Assembly (NCBI GenBank): GCA_902588855.1
Contig: CACIQS010000002.1
Coordinates: 1-62,857 of the forward strand
From: an uncultured Pelagibacteraceae bacterium
GTDB taxonomy: Bacteria > Pseudomonadota > Alphaproteobacteria > Pelagibacterales > Pelagibacteraceae
Length of the DNA: 62,857 nt
Direction: 5' to 3'
Numbering within the stretch: position 1 is the first letter of the stretch; each line of letters starts with the position of its first letter. The notes below the pieces were generated by a model. The model did not search any database. It had not been told where the DNA came from and saw nothing but the letters and a program-made list of their open reading frames with translations. Of this stretch, positions 8,994 to 21,511 are shown in pieces. The translations under genes were made by a program, and so were the position numbers.

Positions 8994-10802
8994 ATGAGTT
9001 CAATCGATAATATAAGAAATTTTGCAATCATTGCACATATTGATCATGGAAAATCTACTATTGCTGACAGAATAATTCATAGTTGTGGTGGTTTGACTGA
9101 AAGGGAGATGAAAGCTCAAGTTCTAGACTCAATGGATATTGAACGAGAGAGAGGTATTACAATAAAGGCGCAAACAGTAAAGCTAAATTATAAAGCTAAA
9201 GACGGAAAACATTATATTTTAAATATTATAGATACACCAGGCCATGTAGATTTCAGCTACGAGGTGAGTAGATCATTGTATGCGTGTGAAGGTTCAATTT
9301 TGATCGTGGATAGTACACAAGGAGTTGAAGCTCAAACTTTAGCAAACGTCTACCAGGCATTAGACATAAATCACGAAATTGTTCCAGTATTGAATAAAGT
9401 AGATTTGCCAGCTTCTGATTTAGAAAGAACAAAAAAACAAATTGAGGAAGTTATTGGTATAGATACTGACAATGCTATTCCATGCTCTGGAAAAACTGGT
9501 GAGGGAATAGGAGATATTTTAGAGCAAATTATAACAACTTTACCAGCACCAAAAGGAGAAAGTTCGTCAGATCTAAAATGTTTATTAGTCGATAGTTGGT
9601 ACGATACTTATTTAGGTGTTGTCATATTAGTTAGAGTTATAGATGGCAAACTTAAGAAACATATGAAAATTAAAATGATGTCTACAAATCAAGAATATAT
9701 CGTTGAAAAAGTTGGCGTATTTACCCCAAAACCAGTTGATATTACTGAATTAAAAACAGGAGAAATAGGATTTATCACAACAGGAATAAAAGTGTTATCA
9801 GAAACAAAAGTTGGAGATACAATTTGTGACGCAACAAAACCGTTAAAAGAAGCTTTGCCAGGTTTTAAACCAAGTAAACCAGTGGTATTTTGTGGATTGT
9901 TTCCCGTAGATAGTTCAGAGTTTCAAAAGTTAAAAGATGGTTTAGCAAAGTTACAATTAAATGATGCAAGCTTTTCTTTTGAGCCAGAGTCATCTTCAGC
10001 TTTAGGGTTAGGATTTAGATGTGGTTTTTTAGGTTTGCTTCATCTAGAAATTGTAACAGAAAGATTAGAGAGAGAATTTGATGTCAATTTATTAACAACA
10101 ACTCCTGGAGTGGTTTATAAAGTGCATTTGAATAATGGTGATACTATGGATTTGCAAAATCCATCAAGCTTACCTGATCCAACATTAATAAAATATATTG
10201 AAGAACCTTGGATTAAGGCAACTATTATTACTCCAGATCAGTATTTAGGTTCAATAATTAAAATGTGTCAGGATAAAAGAGGAGTACAAACCAACCTTAG
10301 TTATTCTGGTAATAGAGCAGTAGTAAATTATGAACTTCCCTTAAATGAAGTTGTGTTTGATTTTAACGATAGACTTAAGTCAATGACAAGTGGATATGCA
10401 AGTTTTGATTATGAAATAATTGAGCATAGAGAAGGTGATTTAGTGAAACTTGGTATTTTGGTAAATGCTGAACCTGTTGATGCTTTAGCTATGATGATAC
10501 ATAAAGATTTTGCTCAAAAAACTGGGAGAGAAGTTTGTGAAAAATTAAAAGACCTAATTCCAAGACATAATTTTATGATACCCGTTCAAGCTGCAATTGG
10601 AGGAAAAATAATTGCTAGAGAAACTATCAAAGGTTTTAAAAAAGATGTTTTAACAAAAATTCATGGTGGTGGAGCTACAGATAGAAAAAGAAAATTATTA
10701 GAAAAACAAAAAAAGGGTAAGGCTAGATCAAAACAATTTGGAAGAGTTGAAATACCTCAAGAGGCATTTATTGGTATTCTTAAAATTTCAAAAGAAAAAT
10801 AA
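8994..10802 (+). CDS. lepA: Elongation factor 4 (back-translocase GTPase LepA)
   Basis: The 602-residue protein is a translational GTPase. G1 is [10 protein letters not shown]2 lies in [11 protein letters not shown]3 is DTPGHVDF and G4 is NKVDLP. Domain II and the EF-G-like domains III and V follow. The LepA-specific C-terminal domain is recognised by [17 protein letters not shown] and [14 protein letters not shown]. It binds ribosomes at the membrane under stress or low magnesium and promotes back-translocation or subunit assembly. The length is typical. The TAA is only 2 bases before tRNA-Ser, so the tRNA is likely processed from the lepA transcript. Confidence 0.98.
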   Translation: MSSIDNIRNFAIIAHIDHGKSTIADRIIHSCGGLTEREMKAQVLDSMDIERERGITIKAQTVKLNYKAKDGKHYILNIIDTPGHVDFSYEVSRSLYACEGSILIVDSTQGVEAQTLANVYQALDINHEIVPVLNKVDLPASDLERTKKQIEEVIGIDTDNAIPCSGKTGEGIGDILEQIITTLPAPKGESSSDLKCLLVDSWYDTYLGVVILVRVIDGKLKKHMKIKMMSTNQEYIVEKVGVFTPKPVDITELKTGEIGFITTGIKVLSETKVGDTICDATKPLKEALPGFKPSKPVVFCGLFPVDSSEFQKLKDGLAKLQLNDASFSFEPESSSALGLGFRCGFLGLLHLEIVTERLEREFDVNLLTTTPGVVYKVHLNNGDTMDLQNPSSLPDPTLIKYIEEPWIKATIITPDQYLGSIIKMCQDKRGVQTNLSYSGNRAVVNYELPLNEVVFDFNDRLKSMTSGYASFDYEIIEHREGDLVKLGILVNAEPVDALAMMIHKDFAQKTGREVCEKLKDLIPRHNFMIPVQAAIGGKIIARETIKGFKKDVLTKIHGGGATDRKRKLLEKQKKGKARSKQFGRVEIPQEAFIGILKISKEK

Positions 10803-10804
10803 CT

Positions 10805-10894
10805 GGAGAGGTGGCCGAGTGGTTGAAGGCGCACGCTTGGAAAGCGTGTAAAGGAGTAATTCTTTCATGGGTTCGAATCCCATTCTCTCCGCCA
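10805..10894 (+). tRNA. tRNA-Ser (anticodon GGA)
   Basis: This 90-base class II tRNA has acceptor stem GGAGAGG/TCTCTCC (last pair G-T), D-loop with GG, and anticodon stem CACGC/GCGTG around loop TTGGAAA (anticodon GGA, reading UCC/UCU). It has a long variable arm (AAAG...CTTT), T-stem ATGGG/CCCAT with the canonical loop TTCGAAT, discriminator G and encoded CCA at 10892-10894. It is the only one of the four tRNAs in the window with a standard T-loop and serves as an internal control for the odd ones. It follows the lepA stop by 2 bases. Confidence 0.97.
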
Positions 10895-10970
10895 TTAAAT
10901 TTGTTATGTTTTTCAACAATAATTTGATCAATTAATGGCTTAATTATTAAGATAAATCAGCATTTTTTAA

Positions 10971-13073
<2,103 letters not shown>

Positions 13074-13074
13074 A

Positions 13075-14358
13075 ATGAAGTTTTTTGAAACTTCAAAACA
13101 TCATTCATTTAAAAAATCTACTTATATTAGTTTAAGATGGATTGGTATAATTGGACAGTTAATTGCAGTTAACTTTGTATACTTTGTATTAAATTTCAAA
13201 TTTGATTTCATAACCTCTAATCTAGTTATATTAATTGGTATCATAAGTAATTTTTACTTAATTTTTATTTATAAAAAAACTCAATTATCAGATAGATCAG
13301 CTTTTATTTTTCTAGTTATTGATATTTTACAATTAGCTATTTTACTTTATTTTTCAGGTGGAATTATTAATCCCTTTGTTATTTTTATAATTATTCCAAG
13401 TGTATTTTCATCTTCTAATTTAAGTTTAAGAACGAATTCTCTACTTGTGTTGTTAACATCTGTTTCAATTATATTTTTAACTTTTTATTCTACAGACTTA
13501 CCGTCTCCACTTGGTGATCATTTTCATGTAAGTCCTTATTACTACTACTCAATTCCAATCGCCTTGATTATTGCTCTTGTTTTCTTAAATTATTTTGCAA
13601 TGACATTTGGAACTCAGTCTAGGTTAAGAAAAGAGGCTTTAACAAAAATGGAAGAGGTAATGGCTAAGGAACATGAACTATTGTCCTTAGGTGGTCAAGC
13701 AGCTGCAGCAGCTCATTCGTTAGGAACACCACTTTCAACAATAAAAATAATTACCCAAGAATTACTTAAGCAATTTGAAGGTAACAAAGATGTAGAAAAA
13801 GATATTAATTTATTATCTAGTCAGGTTGAAAGATGTAATGAAATATTAAAAAAATTATCATTAAATCCAGATGAAGAAGACGAATTTATTGATAAGGATA
13901 TTTCAATTAGAGATTATATAAATGAAATTTTAAATTCATTTAAAGAAATAAGTACGAAGAAGTTTATCTTTAATTTTGACCAGGACTCAAACTCAAAAAA
14001 AATAGTTAAATCTATAGAAATTGTTTATGGACTTAGAAATTTCATAGGTAATTCAAATAAATTTTCCAATGAATATGTTTTTATAAATTTAAAGAGTGAT
14101 AGTGAATTTACCGAAATAAGTGTCGAGGATGATGGTCCTGGTTACCCAAAAGATATTATATCAAAAATAGGAGAACCATATTTAAAATCAAATAATCCTC
14201 AAGATAAATCAAAAACAGGACTTGGTTTAGGTTTATTTATAGGAAAAACATTATTAGAAAAAAATTTTGCTTCAGTAATATGTAGAAACTCTAAAACAAG
14301 ATCTGGTGCAGAAGTAATAATTAAATGGAGAAATAAAGAGTTATTTAATATTCAGTGA
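13075..14358 (+). CDS. regB: Redox-sensing histidine kinase, RegB/PrrB family
   Basis: I start this at the ATG at 13075 (427 residues); an upstream TTG at 13063 would add 4 residues inside gyrB. About six membrane segments occupy residues 20-180. Between them lies GGIINPF, the quinone-binding GGxxNPF signature of RegB. The H-box is [14 protein letters not shown] with His214. Cys in QVERCNEIL is at the place of the redox-active cysteine of RegB. The ATP domain has the N-box ([11 protein letters not shown]), EDDGPGYP and GLGLGLFIG. In other alphaproteobacteria RegB phosphorylates RegA to control respiration and redox genes. No regA is adjacent. Being 1 base after gyrB, it is probably cotranscribed with gyrase. 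Confidence 0.9.
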   Translation: MKFFETSKHHSFKKSTYISLRWIGIIGQLIAVNFVYFVLNFKFDFITSNLVILIGIISNFYLIFIYKKTQLSDRSAFIFLVIDILQLAILLYFSGGIINPFVIFIIIPSVFSSSNLSLRTNSLLVLLTSVSIIFLTFYSTDLPSPLGDHFHVSPYYYYSIPIALIIALVFLNYFAMTFGTQSRLRKEALTKMEEVMAKEHELLSLGGQAAAAAHSLGTPLSTIKIITQELLKQFEGNKDVEKDINLLSSQVERCNEILKKLSLNPDEEDEFIDKDISIRDYINEILNSFKEISTKKFIFNFDQDSNSKKIVKSIEIVYGLRNFIGNSNKFSNEYVFINLKSDSEFTEISVEDDGPGYPKDIISKIGEPYLKSNNPQDKSKTGLGLGLFIGKTLLEKNFASVICRNSKTRSGAEVIIKWRNKELFNIQ

Positions 14359-16151
14359 AATTTTTTCTTTGTTTCGAACAAAGAACTAAGTTGAGATATC
14401 ATTACATCTCCTAATTCATTTACATCAGTAATTTTTATAGCTCTTTCGTAATATCTCGACACATCATGGCCAATACCAATAGCTAAAATTTCAATATCTG
14501 ATTTATTTTCAATAAATTTGACCATTTTCTTTAAATGTTTTTCTAAAAAATCTCCTGAATTTACCGAAAGTGTTGAGTCGTCAACTGGAGCTCCATCAGA
14601 AATTACCATTAAAATTTTTCTTTCTTCTTTTCTTTTTTTAATACGGTTGTATGCCCAAGAAATAGCTTCTCCATCGATATTTTCTTTTAACAAACCTTCC
14701 TTTAACATTAGACCTAAATTATTTTTCGCCTGTCTCCAATGTGTATCCGCACCTTTATAAATTATATGTCTTAGATCGTTAAGTCTTCCTGGAGTTTTTG
14801 GTTTTGAATTTTTAGTCCAAAATTCTCTACTCTGTCCACCTTTCCAGTTTTTGGTTGTAAATCCTAAAATTTCAACTTTGACTGAACATCTTTCGAGTGT
14901 TCTTGACAAAATATCTGCACATATAGCAGCAATCGTTATTGGTCTTCCTCTCATTGATCCAGAATTATCAATAAGTAAAGTTACAACTGTATCTTTAAAA
15001 TCTAGATCTTTTTCTTTTTTAAATGACAAAGAATTGTATGGATCCATTATTATTCTAGGTAACTTTGAACTATCAAGTAAGCCTTCTTCTAAATCAAACT
15101 CCCAAGCCCTATTTTGTTTTGCAAGTAATTGTCTTTGAAGTTTATTGGCTAACTTTGTAATCACATCTTGGAAACCAATTAACTGTTGATCTAAATTTTT
15201 TCTAAGTTTAGTTGCCTCATCTGCATTTTCTAGATTTTCAGCTTTAACAACCTCATCGTATTGAGTAGTAAATATTTTATAATCAAGATTTATATTATCT
15301 ATTTTTTTTTGGATTACTTTTTCAGTGTTTTGTTCATCAGACTCAACATCAGATAACTGTTCATCTAAATTAAACTCGTCTATACTATAATCAGCATCTG
15401 CAGATGCTTCTGTTTGCTGTTCATCATTTTCATCTTTGCTATCTTCATTGTCTTTATTTTGGTCATCATTTGAGGGATTATCTTGACCCTGATCTTGATT
15501 TTCTTCTTCCTCTTGATCTTCTTCATCACTCTGAAAAATGTCCATTTCTTCAAATATTTCAGAAAATTTTAAACTATATGTATTTTGATTTTCTAAATTA
15601 TTTAGCAAAAAATCTTTATGTTGCTTTATTGATTGCTCAAAATCTTTTTCCCAAAAATTAAGCATTCTAGATGTTAAAGGATTTAGATCTATATTATGAA
15701 AATTTTTAAGCATATAAAGCTCAAATGCTTCAGCAACAGGAACGTCTTCTTTAGTTTTAAGCTGATCTTTTCTTTTACGATTAATTATTTGGGAATAGTT
15801 TTCAGAAAAATTTTTTTGAATTCCTTTTAACATTTTACCCCCCAGGGCTTCATATCTAATCTTTTCAGCTATATTATATAAAGATCTAGAAGATGTGTTG
15901 GTAGGCAAATTTTTCCTATAAATTTTTTCATCTGAAAATCTTTTTTTAAGTGCTGAAGAGTCTGTTTCAGCTCTTAATTTTATAAAATCACTCGGATTAG
16001 TTAGATCATTTATTTCAAAAGATGAAGTGTCTTTAGTCTTTTTATCTTCAGAGGATTTATTGTTTATATCAATATCGTCAGCAATAACTTTTGCTGTTGA
16101 AGATAAAGCAATTCTAAATTTTTCTTTTAAATTTGTCTCTTTATTGCTCAT
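14352..16151 (-). CDS. cobT: CobT-like protein (vWA domain; cobaltochelatase-type)
   Basis: The 599-residue protein has an N-terminal helical part and a long acidic, glutamine/asparagine/aspartate-rich linker (about 208-270). It ends with a von Willebrand A domain carrying the MIDAS motif DNSGSM and the conserved [30 protein letters not shown] and [11 protein letters not shown] segments typical of CobT. In aerobic B12 makers CobT works with the AAA+ ATPase CobS and the CobN subunit to insert cobalt. Here it directly follows cobS with no spacer and no cobN is present in the window. An MoxR/vWA-type remodelling role is therefore equally possible. It overlaps the opposing regB end by 7 bases. 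Confidence 0.9.
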   Translation of the reverse strand: MSNKETNLKEKFRIALSSTAKVIADDIDINNKSSEDKKTKDTSSFEINDLTNPSDFIKLRAETDSSALKKRFSDEKIYRKNLPTNTSSRSLYNIAEKIRYEALGGKMLKGIQKNFSENYSQIINRKRKDQLKTKEDVPVAEAFELYMLKNFHNIDLNPLTSRMLNFWEKDFEQSIKQHKDFLLNNLENQNTYSLKFSEIFEEMDIFQSDEEDQEEEENQDQGQDNPSNDDQNKDNEDSKDENDEQQTEASADADYSIDEFNLDEQLSDVESDEQNTEKVIQKKIDNINLDYKIFTTQYDEVVKAENLENADEATKLRKNLDQQLIGFQDVITKLANKLQRQLLAKQNRAWEFDLEEGLLDSSKLPRIIMDPYNSLSFKKEKDLDFKDTVVTLLIDNSGSMRGRPITIAAICADILSRTLERCSVKVEILGFTTKNWKGGQSREFWTKNSKPKTPGRLNDLRHIIYKGADTHWRQAKNNLGLMLKEGLLKENIDGEAISWAYNRIKKRKEERKILMVISDGAPVDDSTLSVNSGDFLEKHLKKMVKFIENKSDIEILAIGIGHDVSRYYERAIKITDVNELGDVMISQLSSLFETKKKFH

Positions 16152-17126
16152 TTAAATTTGAATATTGATCAAAGATTCAGGCAACTCTTCACCAAAACAT
16201 CTTTGATAATATTCTGCGATCGTATTTTTTTCAATATCATCGCACTTATTTAAAAAGGTTACTCTAAAAGCATAACCAGTATCTTTAAAAATTTCAGAAT
16301 TTTCAGCCCAGTGAAGAACAGTTCTTGGACTCATTACAGTAGAGATATCTCCAGCAATAAAACCCTTTCTGGTTAAGGATGCTACTTTAATCATGTTAGC
16401 TACTTTTTCTTTTCCCTTAGCGTTATTTAAATTTTTATTTTTTGATAAAACTATATCCATTTCTCTATCTAGACTTAGATAGTTTAATGTTGTTACTATA
16501 TTCCATCTATCCATTTGACCTTGGTTAATCTGTTGTGTTCCATGATAAAGTCCACTAGTATCTCCAAGTCCAACAGTGTTAGATGTAGCAAATAATCTAA
16601 AATATTTATTTTGACTAATTACTTTATTTTTATCAAGTAAAGTGAAATTTCCTTCAGCCTCTAATACTCTTTGAATAACGAACATAACATCAGGTCTTCC
16701 AGCATCATACTCATCGAATACTAAAGCAACTGGATTTTGAATTGACCATGGTAGAATACCCTCGTTAAATTGTGTTACTTGTTTTCCATCTTTAAGGACA
16801 ATTGCATCTTTACCTATTAGATCTATTCGACTTACGTGACTGTCTAAATTTACACGAATACAAGGCCAGTTTAGTCTTGCAGCTATTTGTTCTATATGTG
16901 TTGATTTTCCAGTTCCATGATATCCTTGTACCAATACTCTTTTATTAAACGCAAAACCTGAAATGATTGCAAGAGTAGTATCTCTATCAAATTTATAATT
17001 TTTATCTATTTCAGGAACATATTCACTTTTTTTTGAAAAAGCATCCACTTCCATTTCAGAATCTATTCCAAAGGATTGTTTTAAAGAAATTTTTATATCA
17101 GGTTGAATGTTAAGATTTGGTGTCAA
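16152..17126 (-). CDS. cobS: CobS-like AAA+ ATPase (MoxR type)
   Basis: The 324-residue AAA+ protein has Walker [10 protein letters not shown], Walker [11 protein letters not shown], a sensor region [22 protein letters not shown] and the arginine-rich MSPRTVLHW segment, all as in CobS. The N-terminal [12 protein letters not shown] segment is also typical. It forms a hexameric motor that works with CobT. The gene lies between a DnaJ-like gene (17-base overlap) and cobT (adjacent), the arrangement of many alphaproteobacteria. The cobalt chelation role is uncertain because no CobN or other cob genes are seen here. Confidence 0.92.
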   Translation of the reverse strand: MTPNLNIQPDIKISLKQSFGIDSEMEVDAFSKKSEYVPEIDKNYKFDRDTTLAIISGFAFNKRVLVQGYHGTGKSTHIEQIAARLNWPCIRVNLDSHVSRIDLIGKDAIVLKDGKQVTQFNEGILPWSIQNPVALVFDEYDAGRPDVMFVIQRVLEAEGNFTLLDKNKVISQNKYFRLFATSNTVGLGDTSGLYHGTQQINQGQMDRWNIVTTLNYLSLDREMDIVLSKNKNLNNAKGKEKVANMIKVASLTRKGFIAGDISTVMSPRTVLHWAENSEIFKDTGYAFRVTFLNKCDDIEKNTIAEYYQRCFGEELPESLINIQI

Positions 17127-17643
17127 TTTTTTGCCTATAAGTATTTTTTAGCTGTGTGTAGGCTAAAGTTATTAGTTTTAATTTTTCCTCGTATTTTTTA
17201 TTTCCGGCATTCATATCAGGGTGAAATTTTTTAACAAGCACTTTGAATTTTTCTTGTATTTTTTGCCACTTTAAACCTACGTTTATTCCCAATATTCCAA
17301 ATGCTTTAATATCTTTATGATCAAATTTAAATTGACGCATATGGTTATAATCTCCATTAAATTTATCTTTATCAAATTCATCCTTTAAAGTAGTGTTCCA
17401 TAGAACTTTAAAAAAATTATCCGAGGAACTAAAGTTTTGTGTAGGTTTATGCCAAGTCATATCTGACTTTAAAAAATTGATTACTTGGTTGTCACTCATT
17501 CCTGAAAAATAATTCCAGTTTTTGTTAAATTCTTTAACATGTTCTAGACAGAGCATTCTATATTTTCTGCTATTATCCTTCTCAATTGGTGCCCTATATT
17601 CACCAATTTCATTACAATTATTCCAGTCACAAATATTTTTCAT
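17110..17643 (-). CDS. DnaJ-domain protein with N-terminal Cys/His cluster
   Basis: The 177-residue protein has an N-terminal Cys/His pattern (CDWNNC at 5-10, then a CLEH near 32-35) that looks like a small metal-binding element. It continues with [15 protein letters not shown] and ends in a J domain (about 122-170) with the diagnostic HPD in [15 protein letters not shown] domains recruit and stimulate DnaK. This architecture is a recognisable alphaproteobacterial family found beside cobS and bolA. Its context suggests a chaperone partner for CobS/CobT or for BolA-linked iron-sulfur work, which is inference. It is divergent from bolA with 17 bases between starts. Confidence 0.85.
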   Translation of the reverse strand: MKNICDWNNCNEIGEYRAPIEKDNSRKYRMLCLEHVKEFNKNWNYFSGMSDNQVINFLKSDMTWHKPTQNFSSSDNFFKVLWNTTLKDEFDKDKFNGDYNHMRQFKFDHKDIKAFGILGINVGLKWQKIQEKFKVLVKKFHPDMNAGNKKYEEKLKLITLAYTQLKNTYRQKIDTKS

Positions 17644-17660
17644 GATATAATAATTACTAT

Positions 17661-17921
17661 ATGGATATTAATGAATTAATTGCAATTATAAAAAAAAAAT
17701 TATCAGATCAAATAAATATACAAAATATTGAAATCGAAGATAAATCTTACCTTCATAAAAATCACAAAGGTAATCAAGAGGGCAAATATCATTTAAAATT
17801 AAATATTGTTTCAGATGAGCTAAAAAATATGAATAGAATTGAAAGTAATAAAAAAATTTATAAAGTATTAGATAAAGAGCTAAAAGAAACTATCCACTCA
17901 ATTCAAATTCAGCTATCTTAA
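17661..17921 (+). CDS. bolA: BolA family protein
   Basis: The 86-residue protein has the BolA class II KH-like fold signature: LHKNHKGNQEGKYHLKLNIVS in the middle and the conserved C-terminal histidine in TIHSIQI. BolA proteins bind monothiol glutaredoxins through a shared 2Fe-2S cluster and act in iron sensing or cluster delivery. The usual RHR motif is replaced here by ESNKK, so this member is divergent in the putative nucleic-acid-binding helix. It is divergent from the DnaJ-like gene and overlaps the aroB end by 9 bases. Confidence 0.88.
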   Translation: MDINELIAIIKKKLSDQINIQNIEIEDKSYLHKNHKGNQEGKYHLKLNIVSDELKNMNRIESNKKIYKVLDKELKETIHSIQIQLS

Positions 17922-19016
17922 GTAATCGTTAAAAAATTTTTTTATTCTCTCTTTTGAATATTCATTATTTATCTGTGGAGATCCAATTTTTTTCAGCAAT
18001 ACTAAATTAATTTTTTGGGATTTATTTTTTTTATCCTTTGCCATGAAATATAATATTTTATTTAAATTTTTTTTTGTAAAAAATTTATTAACAGATATTG
18101 ACAGATTTAATTTATTGACATGATTTAATATTAGATTGTAATCCCTTTTTTCAAGCATTTTTAAACTTAGGCTAAAACTCAACGCAGTTTTCATACCTAA
18201 AATTACTGCCTCGCCATGATTTAATTTTTTACTGTAATTTAAACTCGCTTCATAAGCATGAGCAAATGTATGTCCAAAATTTAGAACTTTTCTTAAATGT
18301 TTTTCTTTCTCGTCTTTTTCAACTACATTCTTTTTAATTTTGCAGCTTTCATAAATCGCTTTTTCAATAAATGGAGAATTCAGTTGAGTAATTTTACTTA
18401 CATTTTTATTCAAAAATTTAAAAAAATTTTTATCTCTAATTAAAGAATGTTTTAAAATTTCACCATATCCACAAATTATCTCTCTTTTTGGAAGCGACTT
18501 AAGAAAATCAACATCTGATATAACTAAGTTTGGTTGATAAAAACTACCAATCAGGTTTTTTCCATAATTTGAATTTATACCAGTTTTGCCACCTATCGAA
18601 GAGTCTACTTGGGATAAAAGTGTTGTTGGTATATTTATAAATTTCATACCTCTTTTAAAGATACTAGATGCAAAACCACTTACATCACCTGTAATACCTC
18701 CGCCTATTGAAATTAAGCAGTCATCTCTAGAGAAGTTTTTATTTAATAAAATTTCTAGAATTTTATTTATAATACCAAAGCTTTTATTAGCCTCGCTGGC
18801 ACTAAAAAAACATATATTTATTTTCTTTTTTTTTAATGAGTTTTTTATTTTAGTGATAAATTTTTTTGGCACATTTTTATCAACTACGAGAAGACATTGA
18901 TTAAATGTTAAAGAATTATTTTTAATTATTTTTGATAAGTTAGTAATTAAATTTGATCCAATTATTATTGGATATTTTTGTGTTTTTGTTTCAATTTTTA
19001 ATTTAATTGGTTTCAT
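17913..19016 (-). CDS. aroB: 3-dehydroquinate synthase
   Basis: The 367-residue protein has the NAD-binding GGGITGDVSGFASS and the conserved run IPTTLLSQVDSSIGGKTGIN. The metal and catalytic region is KREIICGYGEILKHSLI, and the FGHTFAHAYE and HGEAVILGM histidines complete the zinc site. It converts DAHP to 3-dehydroquinate, step two of the shikimate pathway. It follows aroK with a 14-base overlap, the common aroK-aroB pair, and together with aroA (51773-53101) and pheA it gives several chorismate-to-phenylalanine steps in this window. Confidence 0.97.
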   Translation of the reverse strand: MKPIKLKIETKTQKYPIIIGSNLITNLSKIIKNNSLTFNQCLLVVDKNVPKKFITKIKNSLKKKKINICFFSASEANKSFGIINKILEILLNKNFSRDDCLISIGGGITGDVSGFASSIFKRGMKFINIPTTLLSQVDSSIGGKTGINSNYGKNLIGSFYQPNLVISDVDFLKSLPKREIICGYGEILKHSLIRDKNFFKFLNKNVSKITQLNSPFIEKAIYESCKIKKNVVEKDEKEKHLRKVLNFGHTFAHAYEASLNYSKKLNHGEAVILGMKTALSFSLSLKMLEKRDYNLILNHVNKLNLSISVNKFFTKKNLNKILYFMAKDKKNKSQKINLVLLKKIGSPQINNEYSKERIKKFFNDYLR

Positions 19017-19515
19017 AAATTTCTTTAATTTTTCCTACGATTTCATTTTTTGTGAGATTATCACATTTGATTTCATATAACGCTTTAGAATAAATGTTAG
19101 TTCTTTTTTTGATTAAATCAATTAAATCGCTATCAGTTGCATTAATTGTCAAAGGTCTTTTTTTGCTATTTTTAATTCTTTCAATTAAAATTTTTTCATT
19201 CCAATTTAACCAAAATGAATAATGATTTTTTAAAACTTCATTTCTTATATTTTTGTTAGCAAAAGCACCCCCTCCTAGAGAGACTACAGTAGAATTAAGT
19301 TTTAATTTTTTAAGTGTAGTTTTTTCTTCAATTTTTCTAAAATATTCTTCTCCTTTAGTTTCAAATATTTTTCTAATTGTTGTATTTAAATTTTTTTCAA
19401 TTTCTTTATCTATATCTACAAAATTTAATTTAAATTTTTTGGCAACCAAAGAGCCTATAGAACTCTTTCCAGAACCCATCATACCTAAAAAAACAAGATT
19501 TTTTTTTGATTTCAT
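19003..19515 (-). CDS. aroK: Shikimate kinase
   Basis: I start this at the ATG at 19515, giving 171 residues, the usual length. A longer frame to 19578 would add 21 residues that are not part of the family. Walker A is GMMGSGKSS. The shikimate-binding DIDKEIE, the EEYFRKIEE segment, the GGGAF motif and the RPL of the lid (KKRPLTIN) are all present. It phosphorylates shikimate at the 3-hydroxyl. The gene is the first of the aroK-aroB pair and divergent from a small membrane-protein gene, with 57 bases between starts. Confidence 0.95.
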   Translation of the reverse strand: MKSKKNLVFLGMMGSGKSSIGSLVAKKFKLNFVDIDKEIEKNLNTTIRKIFETKGEEYFRKIEEKTTLKKLKLNSTVVSLGGGAFANKNIRNEVLKNHYSFWLNWNEKILIERIKNSKKRPLTINATDSDLIDLIKKRTNIYSKALYEIKCDNLTKNEIVGKIKEIYETN

Positions 19516-19572
19516 AAGTTTAAATATTGAAAAAACACAAATATGTCTTAATTTGAAATTAACTAAAGTTAT

Positions 19573-19755
19573 ATGCAATTCAACAAAAATACAAGTTCGA
19601 GCAAAAAAAGTATAATTGGACTAGTTGTTAAATCTATTTTTGGACTAGTAATAGTTCTTGGTGTTGTTTTCATTCTTAATTCAATTGATTTTCCTGCCCC
19701 TAAAAAGGAAATAGAAAAAATTATTCCAAATGAAAATTTTAAAATTGTTAAATAA
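19573..19755 (+). CDS. Small single-pass membrane protein, unknown
   Basis: I do not recognise this 60-residue protein. It has a basic, serine-rich N-terminus (KNTSSSKKS), one hydrophobic segment (about 14-36, GLVVKSIFGLVIVLGVVFIL) and a C-terminal tail with PAPKKEIEKIIPNEN. The topology is probably N-in with a short periplasmic tail. Its last 26 bases overlap the start of the exported protein that follows, so the two are likely translated together. Overlap and good codon use support a real gene, but there is no functional clue. Confidence 0.6.
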   Translation: MQFNKNTSSSKKSIIGLVVKSIFGLVIVLGVVFILNSIDFPAPKKEIEKIIPNENFKIVK

Positions 19756-21487
19756 AAATTTTTTTTTTATTTTTTTTATCTATCTAGTTTTTTTAAATCC
19801 TATTCATGCAGAAGACAATCCAATCGATATTTGGAATCTTGAAAAAAAAGAAAATGAAAATGTTGAAGAAACAATTGCCTCGAAAGGTGAAAATAATAAC
19901 GATCAAATAAGTGTTTTTGATATGCAGTCAGATAAAAATGCTGGCTCTATAGAATTAGATGAAAATTTAATATCAAAAGAAGTCAAAATCGTAGGACTAT
20001 ATGATCCTGAAGAACATGGTTTGACTATTGATATGTGGACGAATTCTGATGGCCAAAAGTTAAAAAGTTTGTTCGATAGTTTAGAGAATATTAATCTTTC
20101 AAATGATGCTTTAGAAATTATGGAAGTCTCATTATTAACTAACGCTCATTATCCTAATCAAAATATTACTGAAAATGAATTTTTAAAATTTAAATCTGAT
20201 TGGTTAATTAAAAATTCTAATTTAGAACTTATCGAAGAATTTTTGATTAATAATCAAATCGTAAGCTCTCATCCTGAATTAACAAGACATTTATTAGATA
20301 ACTACTTATCAGACGCAGATCTAAAAAAAACTTGTGAATTTTTTACAAAAATTAAAGAACCAGTTGAGGATGAATATCTATCAAAATTAAATTTATATTG
20401 TTTAGTTAATTATGGAAAAAATGAAGAAGCACAATTAATTTTAGATCTTAAAAAAGAGTTAGGTTTTCAAGATGAATATTTTGAGAATAAAATGAATTAC
20501 CTATTTGGTTATATTGAGGAGGCATCCAAAGAAATCTCAGAGGGTTCAGTATTCGAGTTTCATTTAGCACATAGGACAAATCCAGATTTTTCATTTGAAC
20601 CAAATGAAAATACACCACAATTAATTTGGAAATATCTTTCAAATTCAAATTTATTACCGGACCTAAGTAATGTTGATATTAATGATCAAAACAAAATCTT
20701 AATTATTGAAAAAGCTGCAAATTATAAAATATTTTCAGAAAAAGACTTGTTTGAATATTATAAAAAATTTCAATTTAATATTGATCAATTGTTAACCGCA
20801 ACTGATACTTATAAATTGCTATCTCCAGTAGAAGCAAGGGCATTAATTTATCAAAGAGCACTTTTAACAAGAGAACCAGAATTAAAACTGAAATTTTTAC
20901 AGTTGTTGAAGCAGCTATTTGAGGACAATAAAATTGGATTAGCTTTTGATATAGAGCTCAATAATTTTTTGAATGAAATTGAGGTAGACAATGTTCCTTC
21001 AGATTATTTAAGTTTCTACAATAACTATTCAAAAAATCAGAATTCAGAGTTCAAAAAAATTAAGTACAATAATAATATTTTACATCAATCTAAGTGGGTA
21101 AATTATTTTAGAGGAGATTATTCAAAATCTGAAATACAAGAAGATTTAAAAAAATTTCTAGATAGAATAATTTTTAGTAATGAAACCTTGTCTACTAAAG
21201 ATATAATTTTTATAGAAAGTCTCAAATCAGATGGAGTAGAGATACCAAGTGAGTATGACAGTTTGTATTCCAAAAAACCCTATGAACTAGATGAAAATTT
21301 AGTGGAGTTGATAAATGCAAATGAAGTTGGAACAGTTTTATTATCTTTAATTGAGATTATAGGTAATGACAAAATAGAAAATATTGATGAAAAAAGACTT
21401 TATTTTATTTCGAATACACTCAATCAAATAAATGCTGATTTAATAAGAAATAGGATATTGCTAAAAGTTCTTCCTTTAAAAGTATAA
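19730..21487 (+). CDS. Large exported helical protein, unknown
   Basis: The 585-residue protein begins with a signal peptide (MKILKLLNKNFFFIFF... with cleavage after PIHA, about residue 27), so it should be periplasmic or outer-membrane attached. The mature part is acidic, rich in Leu/Asn/Glu/Lys and predicted mostly helical by eye. It has no transmembrane segments and no catalytic motif that I can name; an alpha-solenoid or scaffold is the best guess from composition. It is encoded between the small membrane protein and def with short spacing (24 bases). I do not recognise the family. Confidence 0.75.
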   Translation: MKILKLLNKNFFFIFFIYLVFLNPIHAEDNPIDIWNLEKKENENVEETIASKGENNNDQISVFDMQSDKNAGSIELDENLISKEVKIVGLYDPEEHGLTIDMWTNSDGQKLKSLFDSLENINLSNDALEIMEVSLLTNAHYPNQNITENEFLKFKSDWLIKNSNLELIEEFLINNQIVSSHPELTRHLLDNYLSDADLKKTCEFFTKIKEPVEDEYLSKLNLYCLVNYGKNEEAQLILDLKKELGFQDEYFENKMNYLFGYIEEASKEISEGSVFEFHLAHRTNPDFSFEPNENTPQLIWKYLSNSNLLPDLSNVDINDQNKILIIEKAANYKIFSEKDLFEYYKKFQFNIDQLLTATDTYKLLSPVEARALIYQRALLTREPELKLKFLQLLKQLFEDNKIGLAFDIELNNFLNEIEVDNVPSDYLSFYNNYSKNQNSEFKKIKYNNNILHQSKWVNYFRGDYSKSEIQEDLKKFLDRIIFSNETLSTKDIIFIESLKSDGVEIPSEYDSLYSKKPYELDENLVELINANEVGTVLLSLIEIIGNDKIENIDEKRLYFISNTLNQINADLIRNRILLKVLPLKV

Positions 21488-21511
21488 AAATTATAATAAC
21501 ATACAAATTTT

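Noticed and set aside
15404..15661. Open frame on the plus strand within cobT
   Set aside because: It is the complement of the acidic low-complexity linker of CobT, composed of His/Leu/Asp runs with no coding character of its own.
19516..19578. Longer N-terminus for shikimate kinase
   Set aside because: The additional 21 residues precede the standard start and would fill the whole divergent gap; the Met at 19515 gives the family length with the P-loop near residue 15.
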